DNA from: Adiantum capillus-veneris
Taxonomy: Eukaryota; Streptophyta; Polypodiopsida; Polypodiales; Pteridaceae
DNA: 64,000 bases
Assembly: GCA_014529385.2 (NCBI GenBank)
Contig: CM043969.1
Location: 68,708,676 to 68,772,675, forward strand
Reading direction: 5' to 3'
The position numbers were made by a program, and so were the translations under genes. Positions within the stretch are counted from its first letter, which is position 1, and each line of letters begins with the position of its first letter. This document shows positions 23,673-34,499 of the stretch, piece after piece. Under the pieces are notes generated by a model that saw nothing but the letters and a program-made list of their open reading frames with translations, was not told the DNA's origin and did no database searches.

Positions 23673-24679
23673 ATCTTCAGTGCGCCTAAGATGCAGATGG
23701 GTGTAGATGTGTGTAAAAGTGGTGTCAAATGGGCTGTATAGAAAATATAAGTGCTGGTGGTGATCTATAAGAATTATATGATGGACTTTTGGACATTTTT
23801 TCTTGACCACATTCTATACTTTTGGTAATTGACCAAGTCAGGAATTGTCAAACTTGATGAAACTTGGGCAAGTGTTTAATGTGACCACTGTGAACATATC
23901 TGTGTATCACAAATGCAAGTTAGGCTCTTCCATTGCCATTTCTATCTTAGGCATGCCTAAGATAAAAAGAGGGTGATTTAGGGCCATTTCTTAATTTTGG
24001 TACTCTGATGGGTTCTAGAGCATTTATTATTGATGATGGGTGATGTTGGGTTTGATTTGGCAAGCTAAAAGTAAGAACTGGGCATTGATGGCTATGAGAT
24101 GTGGCACAACTTTTTATGAGTATTTGCATGAAAAAAGTGTTACAATGTGATGTATTGTTTGTGATGGGGAGGAAAAACATGCTAGTGTAGAAGGGGGTGT
24201 AAAAAAATGTTGCCATGCTAGTGAGTCATCTTCGGCACGCCGAAGATAGAAGTTACACTTGATTGCACTTTAGGCCTTGCTTTTGCCCTATCTAGCTTCT
24301 ACTAAGTAAATGATGGTGATTGGAATCCTTGGTTTGTTTCTTGATAGAGCTGACGTAGTTCCCGATGGGGTTGACCATCTTTTGTTGAGAAGGGTTTAAC
24401 TTGGAGTCACTAATCACTAGTTACTTGCACCCTGGAGGTTGGTGGAGGTCCAATATGGTGTACAGAGTGTCCCCCTTGATTTTGAGGTGAGTTGGGTCAA
24501 GACTTTGCATTGTGGTGCAAAATGTCATTTTGGGGCATGAATATGGTTTTTTTGTCCTATACTGATGATTGAGCCTTAGCTACACCCCTAAATCTCCACA
24601 ATTTCTTAGCATGATGGCCTCAAAACATTTGTAAATTTTGGTCCCCATCTAACTCCTTTATCTTCGGCAGGCCGATGCT
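23673..24679. repeat. Repeat family with palindromic cores ATCTT-M-GGC / GCC-K-AAGAT
   Basis: Palindromic 20-22-mers occur at 23673-23692 (imperfect), 23943-23964 (perfect, arm TATCTTAGGCA), 24228-24247 (arm ATCTTCGGC around AC) and 24660-24679 (imperfect). Spacing is 270, 285 and 432 bp. Sequence between them shows weak similarity (variants of TTTTTTGACCAC, AACTTGATGAAACTTGGGC). Confidence 0.7.
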
Positions 24680-25689
24680 AGGTCAGATTTTTTGACTCCC
24701 TTTGCATTTTGGAGCTCAGAAAAGTGTTTTTCCCCTAGTGATGAGCCTCTAATTCAATTTTGGTGCCATTTGGGTGTCAGGTGTAGCCGGTGCTAGCATT
24801 TTTTCCCCTATCCTTCCCAAATTTCCATGTATTGTCCTGCCCCTTATAGCTGTTGTGGTTGACAATGTGGTAATCAAAACACTTCTAGATGTAGTTAGGA
24901 ACTTACCCCTCATGGCTGGAATGAGTAAGAGTCAACAACGAGCAGTGCGTAGGAGAGCGTAGAAGGTCACCAAAATCCACCACTCAGCTCTTTCTCTAAG
25001 GTCTAGAATGCAAATGAGAGAAATATTGGCCTACATGGCTATACATACCTGGACTTTCGCTACACCTCCTCTCACTTACCTACCCAATGAGCTCATCAGG
25101 TCTAATTGCATACTCTTGGATTGATTTTTTTGAAAATTGACATCCCTCAATAATTTTATCGTAGTTTGTCCTAGATGACTAGTAAGTGAAAAAGGCCGCT
25201 GAACTTTTTGATCTTTATTGCTTCAAAATTTTTATGTCTCTTCCCTTGAATTTTAAGACTTGGCATTTGAAGTCGGAATCCAATTTTGACATTCTTGCTT
25301 ACTTATTTTATTTAATTTGGGTTTTATTAGCTTTTATTAGCAAAAATTTAAAAAAGCTAAACCACTCAAAAACTTCTATTTGACAATGAAAAAACTCTTA
25401 AAGTGACTTCCACTCTTATTATTCAGCCATATTTTTGTGGATTGCTCCATTTTTATCATGATTTTGATTGAATTACATGCTAACAAATGAAATTGTACTA
25501 TATTATAATTATGGAAAGATTTATACAATATATACACACACCTAGGGGTTATCATATGTCAATTCCCATTTATCTCATTATTAGGGAAATCACTTAATTG
25601 GTTCAACAAAAATCAGACATTAACACACAATTACATCAAATCATTGCCTTTTTTACTTTCTAGATTCATATGCTTTTGTTCTTTTCAGA
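24680..25689. other. Unassigned AT-rich region, likely 3' LTR side of element 2
   Basis: It lies downstream (minus strand) of the element 2 PPT, where a 3' LTR is expected, but its partner LTR is missing so the boundary cannot be drawn. A 62-codon ORF at 24774-24962 is not convincing. Confidence 0.35.
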
Positions 25690-25709
25690 TTGTCTCCCCC
25701 CCTCCTGGA
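25690..25709 (-). promoter_or_regulatory. Polypurine tract of element 2
   Basis: Minus strand CCAGGAGGGGGGGAGACAAT, located after the WVPK tail. It resembles the element 1 tract (GGGGGGAGGCATTCTGAA) including the following TCTGAA. Confidence 0.6.
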
Positions 25710-25977
25710 TTCAATTCAACCTGGGTTGTGCAATGTGGAGGGTAGAAATTTGTGTCTATGCATGGCCTTGATTGGACATATTATGATGTGGAGGTCAATG
25801 AAAATAAATACATTATGATGTGCAAGAAGTGGGTCTTGAGTATGGAACTCAAGGGTTTTCAATGTCGAGGTATCCTATTGCTTGACTCTTTTGAAGAGAA
25901 AATTTTGCAACAATTGAGCTTGCTCTTTGATAGTGCAATATGCATTGTCACTGTGTGTTATTTGGATACAACGATCT

Positions 25978-26283
25978 CTATACTGTGAGTGCCTTGACTT
26001 TCGGTACCCACTTATACCTGAGTGTAGCTGGCTTGACTTGCTGTGGGGTCTTTGGTACCCATTGCACTTGTTTGCCGTGGATACTTGGTCGTTTTGTGGC
26101 TATCCTTTGATTCTTTAGTTGCCATATCCATGTCCTTTTGAGTACCGGTGACTTCTCTTGAGCAGGTGGATGTAATGTTTTTTCCTTTTGAGTAGCAATC
26201 TTTTTGGCACCCATACTTGTTGAGGTTGGTTCTTGAGCTGGCTCTTGGATACCAAATTTGCTTGACTTCTTTCATAGGCTAGC
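25978..26283 (-). pseudogene. WVPK-repeat tail of gypsy element 2
   Basis: Across three frames the minus strand gives KQIWYPRA, QQVWVPKRL, KQVQWVPKT and RYKWVPKVK within 300 bp. The same motif type follows the protease in element 1 and element G. It was continuous with the protease at 30790 before the 26289-30742 insertion: the target-site copy TAGAA lies between them. Confidence 0.7.
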
Positions 26284-26780
26284 TAGAATGTAAGGTTTCC
26301 AGTTTCTGAAACCTTAAAGGTTGTATAAAGCTTAATCAAACTGATATGATTATTGAAAAAGCAATGTAGAACTGTCCGACCATGGAAAATATTGGTATTT
26401 TTGGAATCTTAAGCACAGCAAACCCCGGGCTAGAAATTTTCAGAATTGAATTCCGATAAAAACTGGCATAGTTATGACCCTTGGAAGTTTACACTGTGAA
26501 TTGAGTAAAATAGGTAAAATTGAAGGGTTGCAGTAATCATTTAAGCATAGACTTTATTAAAGTCCTCCTAGATATTTACAAGATATTTACCAATTAAGCA
26601 AAAATAGGTCAAAATATAGCATAATTGATATTTTAAAAGCTGGCAGGTAATGGGAGGGTCATCACTGACCTGCCAGGGACTCATTTAGCAGCAGAGGTCG
26701 TTTTTTGACCTGTAGGGGGCTGCTTGAACTGCAAGCAACTGCTTTTTTAAGCCTGTGAGAGCTTAAGAGTGCCAGAAAAC

Positions 26781-26790
26781 TATAAATAGG
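26781..26790 (+). promoter_or_regulatory. TATA box of the 4.45-kb insertion
   Basis: TATAAATAGG, followed ~35 bp later by ACACAGACTCGGAGCC and a CT-rich leader, as in plant LTR promoters. Confidence 0.6.
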
Positions 26791-27234
26791 ACCCCTAGCT
26801 TCACATTTTACACAGACTCGGAGCCTTGCTACTCTCTCTCTCATCTAGAGTTCTACACTACGTAGAAATCATTAGAGTTTAATCTCTAATTGATTGACCC
26901 TAACGGTAATTAACCTAATCCTTCTTAATTAGTAAGGTTAGATTAAAATAAATTGTTAATAAATCAAAGATTAGGCCTATGCATGCTCCTTAAACCTCTT
27001 TAAATTAATTAATCTCTATTGATTATTATAATTAAGCTTAGTAATACTAAGCTGATTATTTATCCTATCATATTAAGACGGAAATTAGCCAAATTAACCA
27101 TGAATTAATGGTAAAAATATTAATTAGGATTAGATTAAGTTGAATTATTTATCAGAGATGCATTAGACAGTTATTAATCTAGAAAAATTATCCTATAATT
27201 TTCTAAGAAGTTTTCCTTATTAATTAGGCATAAT

Positions 27235-29060
27235 TACTCTGTTTTTTGAACAATTTTAATAGGGGAAATTAGTAAATGAATTTCACATGAGGTGATATAA
27301 TTATCAGTGGTTAATTAGGTGTTTAAGACCCTGTGATAATTAGGAAAAGCTCAGAAAGTTAATCTAGCTAATTATTTTAGCAGAAATACCTTGTTTTTGA
27401 GTAATTTAAATAGGGGAAATTAGTAAATGAAATTAAAATGCTGTGATATAACTATCAGTGGTTAATTAGGTGTTCCAAAACCCGTGATAATTAGGAGAAG
27501 CTCAGAAAATTAATCTAGCTAATTAATTTAGCAGAAATACCCTATTTTTTGAACAATTTAAATAGGGGAAATTAGTAAATGAAATTAAAATGCTATGATA
27601 TAATTATCAGTGGTTAATTAGAGGTTTAAAAACCCTTGATAATTAGGACAAGCTCAGAAAATTAATCTAGCTAATTAAGTTAGCAGAAATACTCTATTTT
27701 GTGAGTAATTTAAATAGGGGAAATTAATAAATGGACTTCAAATGTTGTGATATATTTATTAGTGGTTAGTTAGGTGTTCAAGAACCAGTGATAATTAGGA
27801 GAAGCTCAGGAAATTAATCTAGCTAATTAATTTAACAGAAATACTCTGTTTTTTGAGTAATTTAAATAGGGGAAATTAGTAAATTGAATTCAAATGCTGT
27901 GATATATTTATAAAGAGTCAATTAGGTATTAAGAAACCTGTGATAATTAGGGAAAGCTCAGATAAATAATCTAGATAATTATTTTAGTCAAAAAACCCTG
28001 ATTTTTAGACAAATTAAATAGGGAAAATTAGAAAATAGATTCAAATTGAATTGAATTATTTACTAGAGGTTAATTAGAGGGTATGAAATCCGTGATAATT
28101 ATTCTGATCTCAGATATTTAGTTTAACTAATTATCTTAGTGGAATTACTATGTTTTTACGAGTAATTTAAAGGGGGAAATTAGTAAATCATGTTCTATAA
28201 TTACATGCTATTTATCATAACTATATTATAGGGTTAAAAGGCCATGATAATTATGTCAAGGTTAGAAAAGTAGTATAAATATTTATCTAAGTCAAATTAC
28301 ACTATTTCTAGCTAAAAAGTAAAGAGGGAAATTAGTAAATCATGCTATATGATTACATGCTATTTTTCAGAGATATATTATAGGGTGAAAAAGCCGTGAT
28401 AATTATGCCAAGGTTAGAAAAGTAGTATAGATATTTATCTAAGTCAAATTACACTATTTTTAGCTAAAAACTAAAGAGGGAATTTAGTAAATCATGCTAT
28501 ATGATTACATGCTATTTTTTTGAGCTATATTATCGGGTGAAGAGGTCGTGATAATTATGCCAAGGTTAGAAAAGTAGTATAGATTTTTATCTAAGTCAAA
28601 TCACACTATTTTTAGCTAAAAACTAAAGAGAGAAATTTGTAAATCATGCTATATGAGCTATTTTTCAGAGCTATATTATAGGGTAAAGAGGCCGTGATAA
28701 TTATTTCAAGGTTAGAAAAGTAGTATAGATATTTATCTAAGTCAAATTACACTATTTTTAGCTAAAAACTAAAGAGGGAAATTAGTAAATTATTCTATAT
28801 GATTACATCCTATTTATCAGAGCTATATTATAGGGTAAAGAGGCCGTGATAATTTTGCCAAGGATAGAAAAGTAGTATAGATATTCATCTAAGTTAAATT
28901 ATCCTAATTCTAGCTGAAAATTGAAGATGGAAATTATATAATTAAGCTAGAAAAAAATAAGATAATTACCAAAGGTCAAAAATATACTTATCTACTTGTG
29001 ACAATTATACCATAATTAATTGGTGAGGTTAGAAACTTATAATTGACCAAAAGTCCTATT
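27235..29060 (+). repeat. 151-bp tandem array, about 12 units
   Basis: A landmark (TTTTTGAGTAATTTAAATAGG or its variant TTTTTAGCTAAAAACTAAAG) occurs near 27239, 27389, 27541, 27692, 27844, 27995, 28147, 28299, 28451, 28602, 28750 and 28900, i.e. every 150-152 bp. Each unit also has GGGGAAATTAGTAAAT, a GTGATAATTA box and an AGCTCAGAAAATTAAT / AGGTTAGAAAAGTAGTAT block. The first six and the later six form two subfamilies with a gradual change at ~28100. Very AT-rich, no coding capacity. Confidence 0.93.
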
Positions 29061-29470
29061 TTTAGCGAATGATTAATTAAAATAAATAGACTTTGTGGTC
29101 AAAAGTTTTTAGGAAAATTATAGTAAGTGTAAACCTATGATATCAAGTTGAGGAAATGAAATCTTTAAGAGAAATTAATTACAATAAATATTAAGCCCAA
29201 AATAAGTAGATTATTAGCTTAAAAGTCAATGGGAAAATTAGAGAAAAAGATATAGAAAATTATAATAAAGTTAGGAGAGCTTAGAAAACCCTTAGGGAAG
29301 CGGTGGAAGAAGTTATTATGCTTATGTAAACAAATAAGAAATTACTAGGTCAAGAATTTATCAAATAAGACTATAAATTTAACCTTGGATGGGTTACAGT
29401 TGAATACAAAGGTTAAGTCTAGATTTTGAATTATTTACCTAATGATTAGACATCCTTTTTAAACGGATAA

Positions 29471-29662
29471 GAAGTTATAGCACCAAAAAGAACCCGAGAA
29501 AATCCTACATCTGATGATGAGGAAGTAGCTCCAAAACAAACTAGAGCGTCGCCCGATGACGAAGCCGGGCCTAGTAGTAGGCCTACGGAGGAGAGTCTTC
29601 AGGCGCCAGCGCATCAGCAGATGGCCAATCAATCCCAGGTGGGTGTCCCATTATTCAATTAA
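29471..29662 (+). CDS. Small acidic ORF inside the 4.45-kb insertion
   Basis: Sixty-three sense codons are open after a TAA at 29468, without an ATG before the internal Met. Composition changes abruptly from the AT-rich array: EVIAPKRTRENPTSDDEEVA, PKQTRASPDDEAGPSSRPTE, then AHQQMANQSQVGVPLFN. A CAG|GTGGGT donor-like site lies at 29636. It could be an exon of a longer product, with the array lying in an intron between the TATA box and this ORF. No homology recognised. Confidence 0.3.
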   Translation, partial: EVIAPKRTRENPTSDDEEVAPKQTRASPDDEAGPSSRPTEESLQAPAHQQMANQSQVGVPLFN

Positions 29663-30789
29663 GTCTTTAATTAGTTTAAGTTATTTTATAAATTAGCATT
29701 GCATACGTAAGAAGGATAAACTGACTCAAAACGGAAGGTAACTTCCAACGTGCATTTGTTTATAATGTAAGAAAGAATTGTTTGGGTTAAAACTGGTTGA
29801 ATTAGGAAAGATATGTTTGATCATCCTTAAGACAGCTTGTCTCAAGAAACCTCCGAATCCTTGATATAAATTGATGATAATGATTGGCTTTCTAGCCACT
29901 GTTAAGTCGGTTACCCCCATGAACGATGAGTTTCTACTCCGTGTCATGTCTTGATGTTTCTACATAAGTTAGGATACCGTTTTTATCCTAGGGGAGCTGC
30001 CCAATTGTATGGGCAACTGGTTTGGTGTATGGGCACCCGGAACCTTGGGTGGGGGTTTATCCACTCCGGATTTGAATAAGGAATGGGTGCCATTTTTCAC
30101 CCTCAGGTGGTCTTGAGACAAGAAGAGTACTGGTCATGGTTATTATGGATAATGTTTTGATTGACAATACCCTGTCTTAAGTTTAAAGATGTATATTTTC
30201 TAAAAGAATGCTTTCAATGCTGTCTTCAAGGAATTATTGGGATGGAATGTTAAAAGAAACCAGTTATTTTAAATGTTTAAAACAATGTGATAGTAAGATA
30301 AATGAATCATGTGTGAGTGCGGGGTGGCAAGTGGGGATTGACTAAGGTTGTCAATCATGGACGGGTGGACCTGATTAGTCAGGTAACAATCCATCCCTGC
30401 GCACTAAAACGTTTAGAAACTTCTTCACTTAGACGAGGAATCCACCAGCGGCTGTGCCCTCACATATGCTAGAGGGAAAAAAGCGTTGGTTGAGGATACC
30501 TTAGCCCAATTGTGACAATTATAGGGCCGAAATAGTTATTTTTTAAACTTTTACTACGTTGTCCTGTTTCCGCTGCGAGACAGGACTAGGTCTTCTTCTA
30601 AGGCTATAGACCCAAGCCATTCTCAATGGTAAAGGTCTATTCCTTGGATTTTTCCTGTTTAGAGACTCCGATTTTTATCAGACCTAGAGACCTGTCAAGG
30701 ATCCCATCCCGACCTAGGTATAGGCGGAATGGGGATATTACATAGAAGTAGTTTGTAGGAGCAGGGGTCATATTTGTGACTGGTGATTT

Positions 30790-31260
30790 CTACTTCCTAG
30801 ATGGGAAATTACCAAGAGACCCTTTCCATTCTTCCTTACTGTATGCAAACGGTATTCTTAGTTGTCCACCTTTGAGTGTGAGTTCCAACATTCTGGCATC
30901 CCAATCTTGTACTGCTTTATAGGTTCTCATCCATGGAACCCCTAGTATTAGGTCTTCATTCATGTGTTCATGCACAATACATATGGAAGTATGTGGGCTT
31001 GAAAATCCATGAACCATAATAGTCAAGGTAATTTTTCCTAGTGTTGGAGTGATTCAATTGTTACAGTCTTTGGCTTGATAGTACTCATGTGATTGAGTAG
31101 TTGCCTTGAGATAAGTTGAGTAGCTGATAGCATTGGCTCAAGCTCTTGTGTTCGCTAAAGATTTCACTTTGTGTCCCTCTTTCTGATTTACGTCAATCCG
31201 CATATCAAGACCATCCATCCACTCATCATCACTCTCTACCTCATCCTCAACTATGTGTTG
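30790..31260 (-). pseudogene. Aspartic protease of element 2, located downstream of integrase
   Basis: Minus strand: acidic linker VEDEVESDDEWMDGLDMRID, then VKSLANTRA where LLDTGA is expected (catalytic Asp changed to Asn and Gly to Arg), a stop, then GKITLTIMVHGFSSPHTSIC, NEDLILGVPWMRTYKAVQDW, ending EEWKGSL. The ILG-like signature (LILGVPW) and fold length (~130 residues) identify a retropepsin. Two stops plus the lost Asp make it inactive. It starts ~60 residues after the integrase C-terminus, in the same orientation. Ty3/gypsy normally encodes protease before RT. Element G has the same order. Confidence 0.75.
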
Positions 31261-31360
31261 AACTTGGAGAGTATTGAGCGGTACAGCTTGTAGAACAGGC
31301 TGCCTTGCAACTTTTCATTTTAGAATCCAAATTTGAGCCTCCTCCTTCTATTACATGTTG

Positions 31361-32180
31361 TCATTTAAGCTTTCTTTCCTTCGCTGTGTGCATTCTCTGC
31401 ATAAGCTCATTAGTAAAGGGAAGATTGTATTTTTGGAGCCAACATCCACTAATCCAATTTGCCAAAATTTCTTTGTCTAATGTAGCTAGCTTGACTGCAC
31501 TGCTTGGTGAAAAATCTTCGATGACAAAAGGGCCATGTCCTTTTTCTTGAATTTGGGTACATGTTCTTTCAACAAATACTAAGACTAGGTCCCCTGGTTT
31601 GAAAACTTTGGTCGGACAATTATGAGTCAAAGAACTATTTTTGTTTTTGTTTTTGTGCATAGATGTGAGCAATGGATGCTAATTGTTGTTCATCCAATTT
31701 TTCCAAATCTTCAAGTCGCTCCAAAAATTTGTGTCCATTGCATTCTAACTCGGTAGAAACTCTGAGAGTGGGTAATAAGATTTCCATTGGCAAGATCGCA
31801 TCCAGGCCATAGACCAAATTAAAAGGAGTCGTGTTCAAAGCTGTTTTGAAGGAAACTTGATAAGCCCATAAGGTAGAATGAAGATGCATTTTCCATTCTG
31901 TTCTACTTGAACTAACAGTTCTAGTTAGTACAGAGCTCAAAATTTTGTTTGTATGTTCTGCTTGACAATTCGCTTGAGGATGATAGGGAGCATATTTGTT
32001 ATGGATTACCATGAACTCATCTAATAGGTATTCTATCACCTCATTAAGGAAATGCAATATTCAATCACTCACAAGCTCAATAGGAAGTCCATACCTAGTG
32101 ATATACATTCATACAAGAATGCATCAGTGGTTCTAGCATCGTTCTTTCTGGTGGTCCATGCCTCAACCCACTTGGTTAAG
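31361..32180 (-). pseudogene. Gypsy integrase, second half (core end and C-terminal domain)
   Basis: Reading from 32180: AWTTRKNDARTTDAFLYECI, RYGLPIELVSD (second catalytic Asp, followed by a stop where RGT is expected), HFLNEVIEYLLDEFMVIH, APYHPQANCQAEHTNKIL (catalytic Glu in QAE), LHSTLWAYQVSFKTALNTTP, FNLVYGLDAILPMEI. After a frame change the C-terminal domain reads VFKPGDLVLVF, EKGHGPFVIEDFSPSSAVKL and WISGCWLQKYN, ending MHTAKERKLK. This is the usual Tat/Athila-like plant gypsy integrase. It would insert cDNA into chromosomes. Stops and frameshifts make it inactive. Confidence 0.88.
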
Positions 32181-33014
32181 TAATTTGTGGCCACAATAAT
32201 ATATTGTGCCTAAGTTTTGTAAGATGATGGTTGGATTGGTCGAATTCTATACCCCACTTAGGAAAGACTCGTGCTCCCATCATAGGTCGCAATGGCATAT
32301 TATAGACCCTTGTCGGCATTTTTGCGCTTTGACATGCATCGCATCGTTGAACAAACTCTTTTACATTCACAAATAAATTTGGCCACCAAATACCTTCCAT
32401 CAATATAGCTTTGGTCGTGGTTTCATGAGAGAAGTGACCTCCTGCTAGACCTGCATGTACTTGTTCTAAAATAGGAAGATATTTCTCCTCATTTGCGCAC
32501 AGTGTAAGATATTGATCTTTCCCTCGTCGATATAGCTGGTCTCCAATCAAGATGTAGTTGGCGGCTTTTGTTTCTATTGCCTTCCTTCGCCTTCTACTCA
32601 TGTTTTTTGGAATGGTTTTGTTGGTCAGATATTCTACCATGTAACCGCTCCACTGTGGTGTGGCTGCAATGTGCAATAATGTGGCATGAGGTATGGTGGC
32701 TTTACTTTACATTGAGAGCACTCATTCACATATTGATGAATGTCCTTATTCATAGTGGGCCAATAAACCCCCAACCAAGTTACTCATTGTAAGGTTTGGT
32801 CTTGTGAAAAGTGTAGTTCTACTATTGTGGTATGTGCTTGACTCAAGTAGGGTTCTTGTTCCTCATTATTGATGCACAAGAGCAAGAGTCCATCTTTGTT
32901 TTTCTGATACAACCATCCATCCAGCAACTGATACAATGCAGATTGCTCAATCAGTCGTGGTGTAATGGGAATCGGTATTTGAGAATCTACTTGCACGATG
33001 GTCATTAGGGTCAC
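32181..33014 (-). pseudogene. Integrase N-terminal region with two H2C2 zinc fingers (element 2)
   Basis: Two zinc-finger-like modules lie in tandem between RNase H and the integrase core. Module 1 (~32860-32690): AHTTIVELHFSQDQTLQ, then GVYWPTMNKDIHQYVNECSQC. Module 2 (~32480-32330): VHAGLAGGHFSHETTTKAI, then GIWWPNLFVNVKEFVQRCDACQ. Between them lies a ~60-residue linker (YMVEYLTNKTIPKNMSRRRR). The first core catalytic residue region reads KWGIEF where WGIDF is usual (Asp to Glu). Stops and frame changes occur near 32770 and 32690. Module 2 is the integrase-associated finger; module 1 is either a duplication or an RNase H-integrase connector finger. Confidence 0.78.
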
Positions 33015-33020
33015 AAGGTC

Positions 33021-33480
33021 TTATGACCATCTTGGAACCATTTCCACAAAGAGTAGATATGCATATGGAAAAAAATCTACCCCCTTAGGTTCTTCCCCTA
33101 TTGTGAGTCTCGATAGATGATCCACTCTTTGGTGTGTGGTGCCTTTTTCAACCACTATTGTGAAGTCAAATTCAAGTAGGATGATGAACCATCTTAATAT
33201 CCTTCCAGTATTGCAGGGTTTGTTTACCAAATAGAATAAGTCTTGATGGTCTACGAAAAAGACAAACTTGTTGGCTAACAAGTAGTCTCGGAATTTCTTG
33301 ACCGAATACACCATACCAAGGCCTTCTCTTCCCATGGTTGTATAATTATTTTCTGCCAGGTTTAATTGTTGGCTAGCATAGAAGATAGAAGAATCCATGG
33401 TCCCTTCTCCTGGAGAGCTAAGATACAGCCTATAGCAAAACATCAACGTGTACATGAAATACTTTGTCCGAGTCGAGAGC
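33021..33480 (-). pseudogene. Gypsy RNase H domain (element 2), 5'-truncated
   Basis: Starting at KVFHVHVD, the domain continues FYASQQLNLAENNYTTMGRE, GLGMVYSVKKFRDYLLANKF, VFFVDHQDLFYLVNKP, RILRWFIILLEFDFTIVVEK, GTTHQRVDHLSRL. This is the RNase H that removes the RNA template. RT should precede it, but upstream of ~33490 the similarity stops and LTR-like sequence begins, so RT is deleted. The presumed first catalytic Asp (HVHVDA) is followed by VLL and a stop. Confidence 0.88.
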
Positions 33481-33500
33481 TTTGTTATAGCAGCAAGCTA

Positions 33501-34480
33501 ACTCAAATATCATTTTTTGGAGCTCTCACTTATTTTTTTTGGTAAATTGGGAATATTGTAACTCCTATTTTTGGATAAACCTTGTAATTGATGAGCTATG
33601 GCTACAAGCTTCCAGATTGTATCAGCCTGTCATTACCCATCTTTAGTTAGAGCTCCCAAATTATTAGTTTTAACCACCATAAACTTGGCTAAGGTATAAA
33701 AGCCAATTTTTGTAAGTTATTATTGAGTTTTGGATAATAAAATACACAGCGTGAGCTAACGGCACTCACTTCTCTCCTTCTCACGCTTCCTACTCCCTCC
33801 TTGACTGTCACATTGCAGTCGCGTTTGTTGCATTGCAACCGCAGGTAAGAGCCTCTACGCATTGACTTAAACACTTCACGGTATTTCGTAGATTTTGGCG
33901 TCACTGACCCGCGGCCTAATTTTATCATAAGTAGGAATTTATACTTCAAAATAAAAAACTAAGCATAGGCGGAGTATTGGGGCATCATTGCTAAGCATTT
34001 AGGTGCATTCTGAGTCGAAAACAACTAGGTCAAAAATCCATTGTTGTTAATAATTGTGATTTTTCACTTGACATAAAGTGGGATTTGCGACCATAAACAT
34101 GTGTGCTTAGGTCTTATAAACATTTCCTAGAAGTTTCATTATGTTTGGATGTCATTTGATGCTGTAACGGATGTGATTTGTTTATCGGTGAGCAATTGGC
34201 TCTTGGTGATTAAAGTCACTTGAGTGTAGCTTGAGTTAGATTCGAGTTGTTTGTTGTTTTCCAAGAGATTGACAACCTCTTGTAGCCTCTATGCACTCTA
34301 TTTGAAAAAAGATGACATGCTTGGTACTATCCTGAACGATATGTATGCCAAATATAGTGCCCTTTTATGAAATCACAAAAAGCTATTGCAGCATGTGTTA
34401 ATGAGTGACTCTTATGCAGCTGTTGGCATGTCAGAGATGACACAAAAATTTGAATGCATGAGCATGTATTGACAATTTAA
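33501..34480 (+). mobile_element. LTR-like region with TATA box, related to LTR H
   Basis: A CTTCCAGATTGTA block (~33607) and TATAAAAG (33695-33702) resemble the order in the LTR at 6417 (CTTCCAGATTGTA, TATATAAG). A TC-rich leader follows (33765-33800). Boundaries are not visible. No coding region is found. Confidence 0.4.
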
Positions 34481-34499
34481 TTGTGGTTCTCGCTAAATC

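Larger units (their letters stand above)
26289..30742 (+). mobile_element. 4454-bp TG...CA insertion, candidate giant solo LTR
   Basis: It begins TGTAAGGTTTCC and ends GGGATATTACA (terminal TGTAA/TTACA), with TAGAA at 26284-26288 and 30743-30747. It interrupts the protease-WVPK part of element 2. It has a TATA box (TATAAATAGG, 26781-26790), a short pyrimidine-rich leader, a 151-bp tandem array and a small ORF, but no internal pol, PBS or second LTR. The simplest reading is a solo LTR of a long-LTR family (as in Ogre- or LARD-type elements). A complete nonautonomous element with unrecognised LTRs is the alternative. The sense direction is inferred from the TATA box. Confidence 0.8.
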
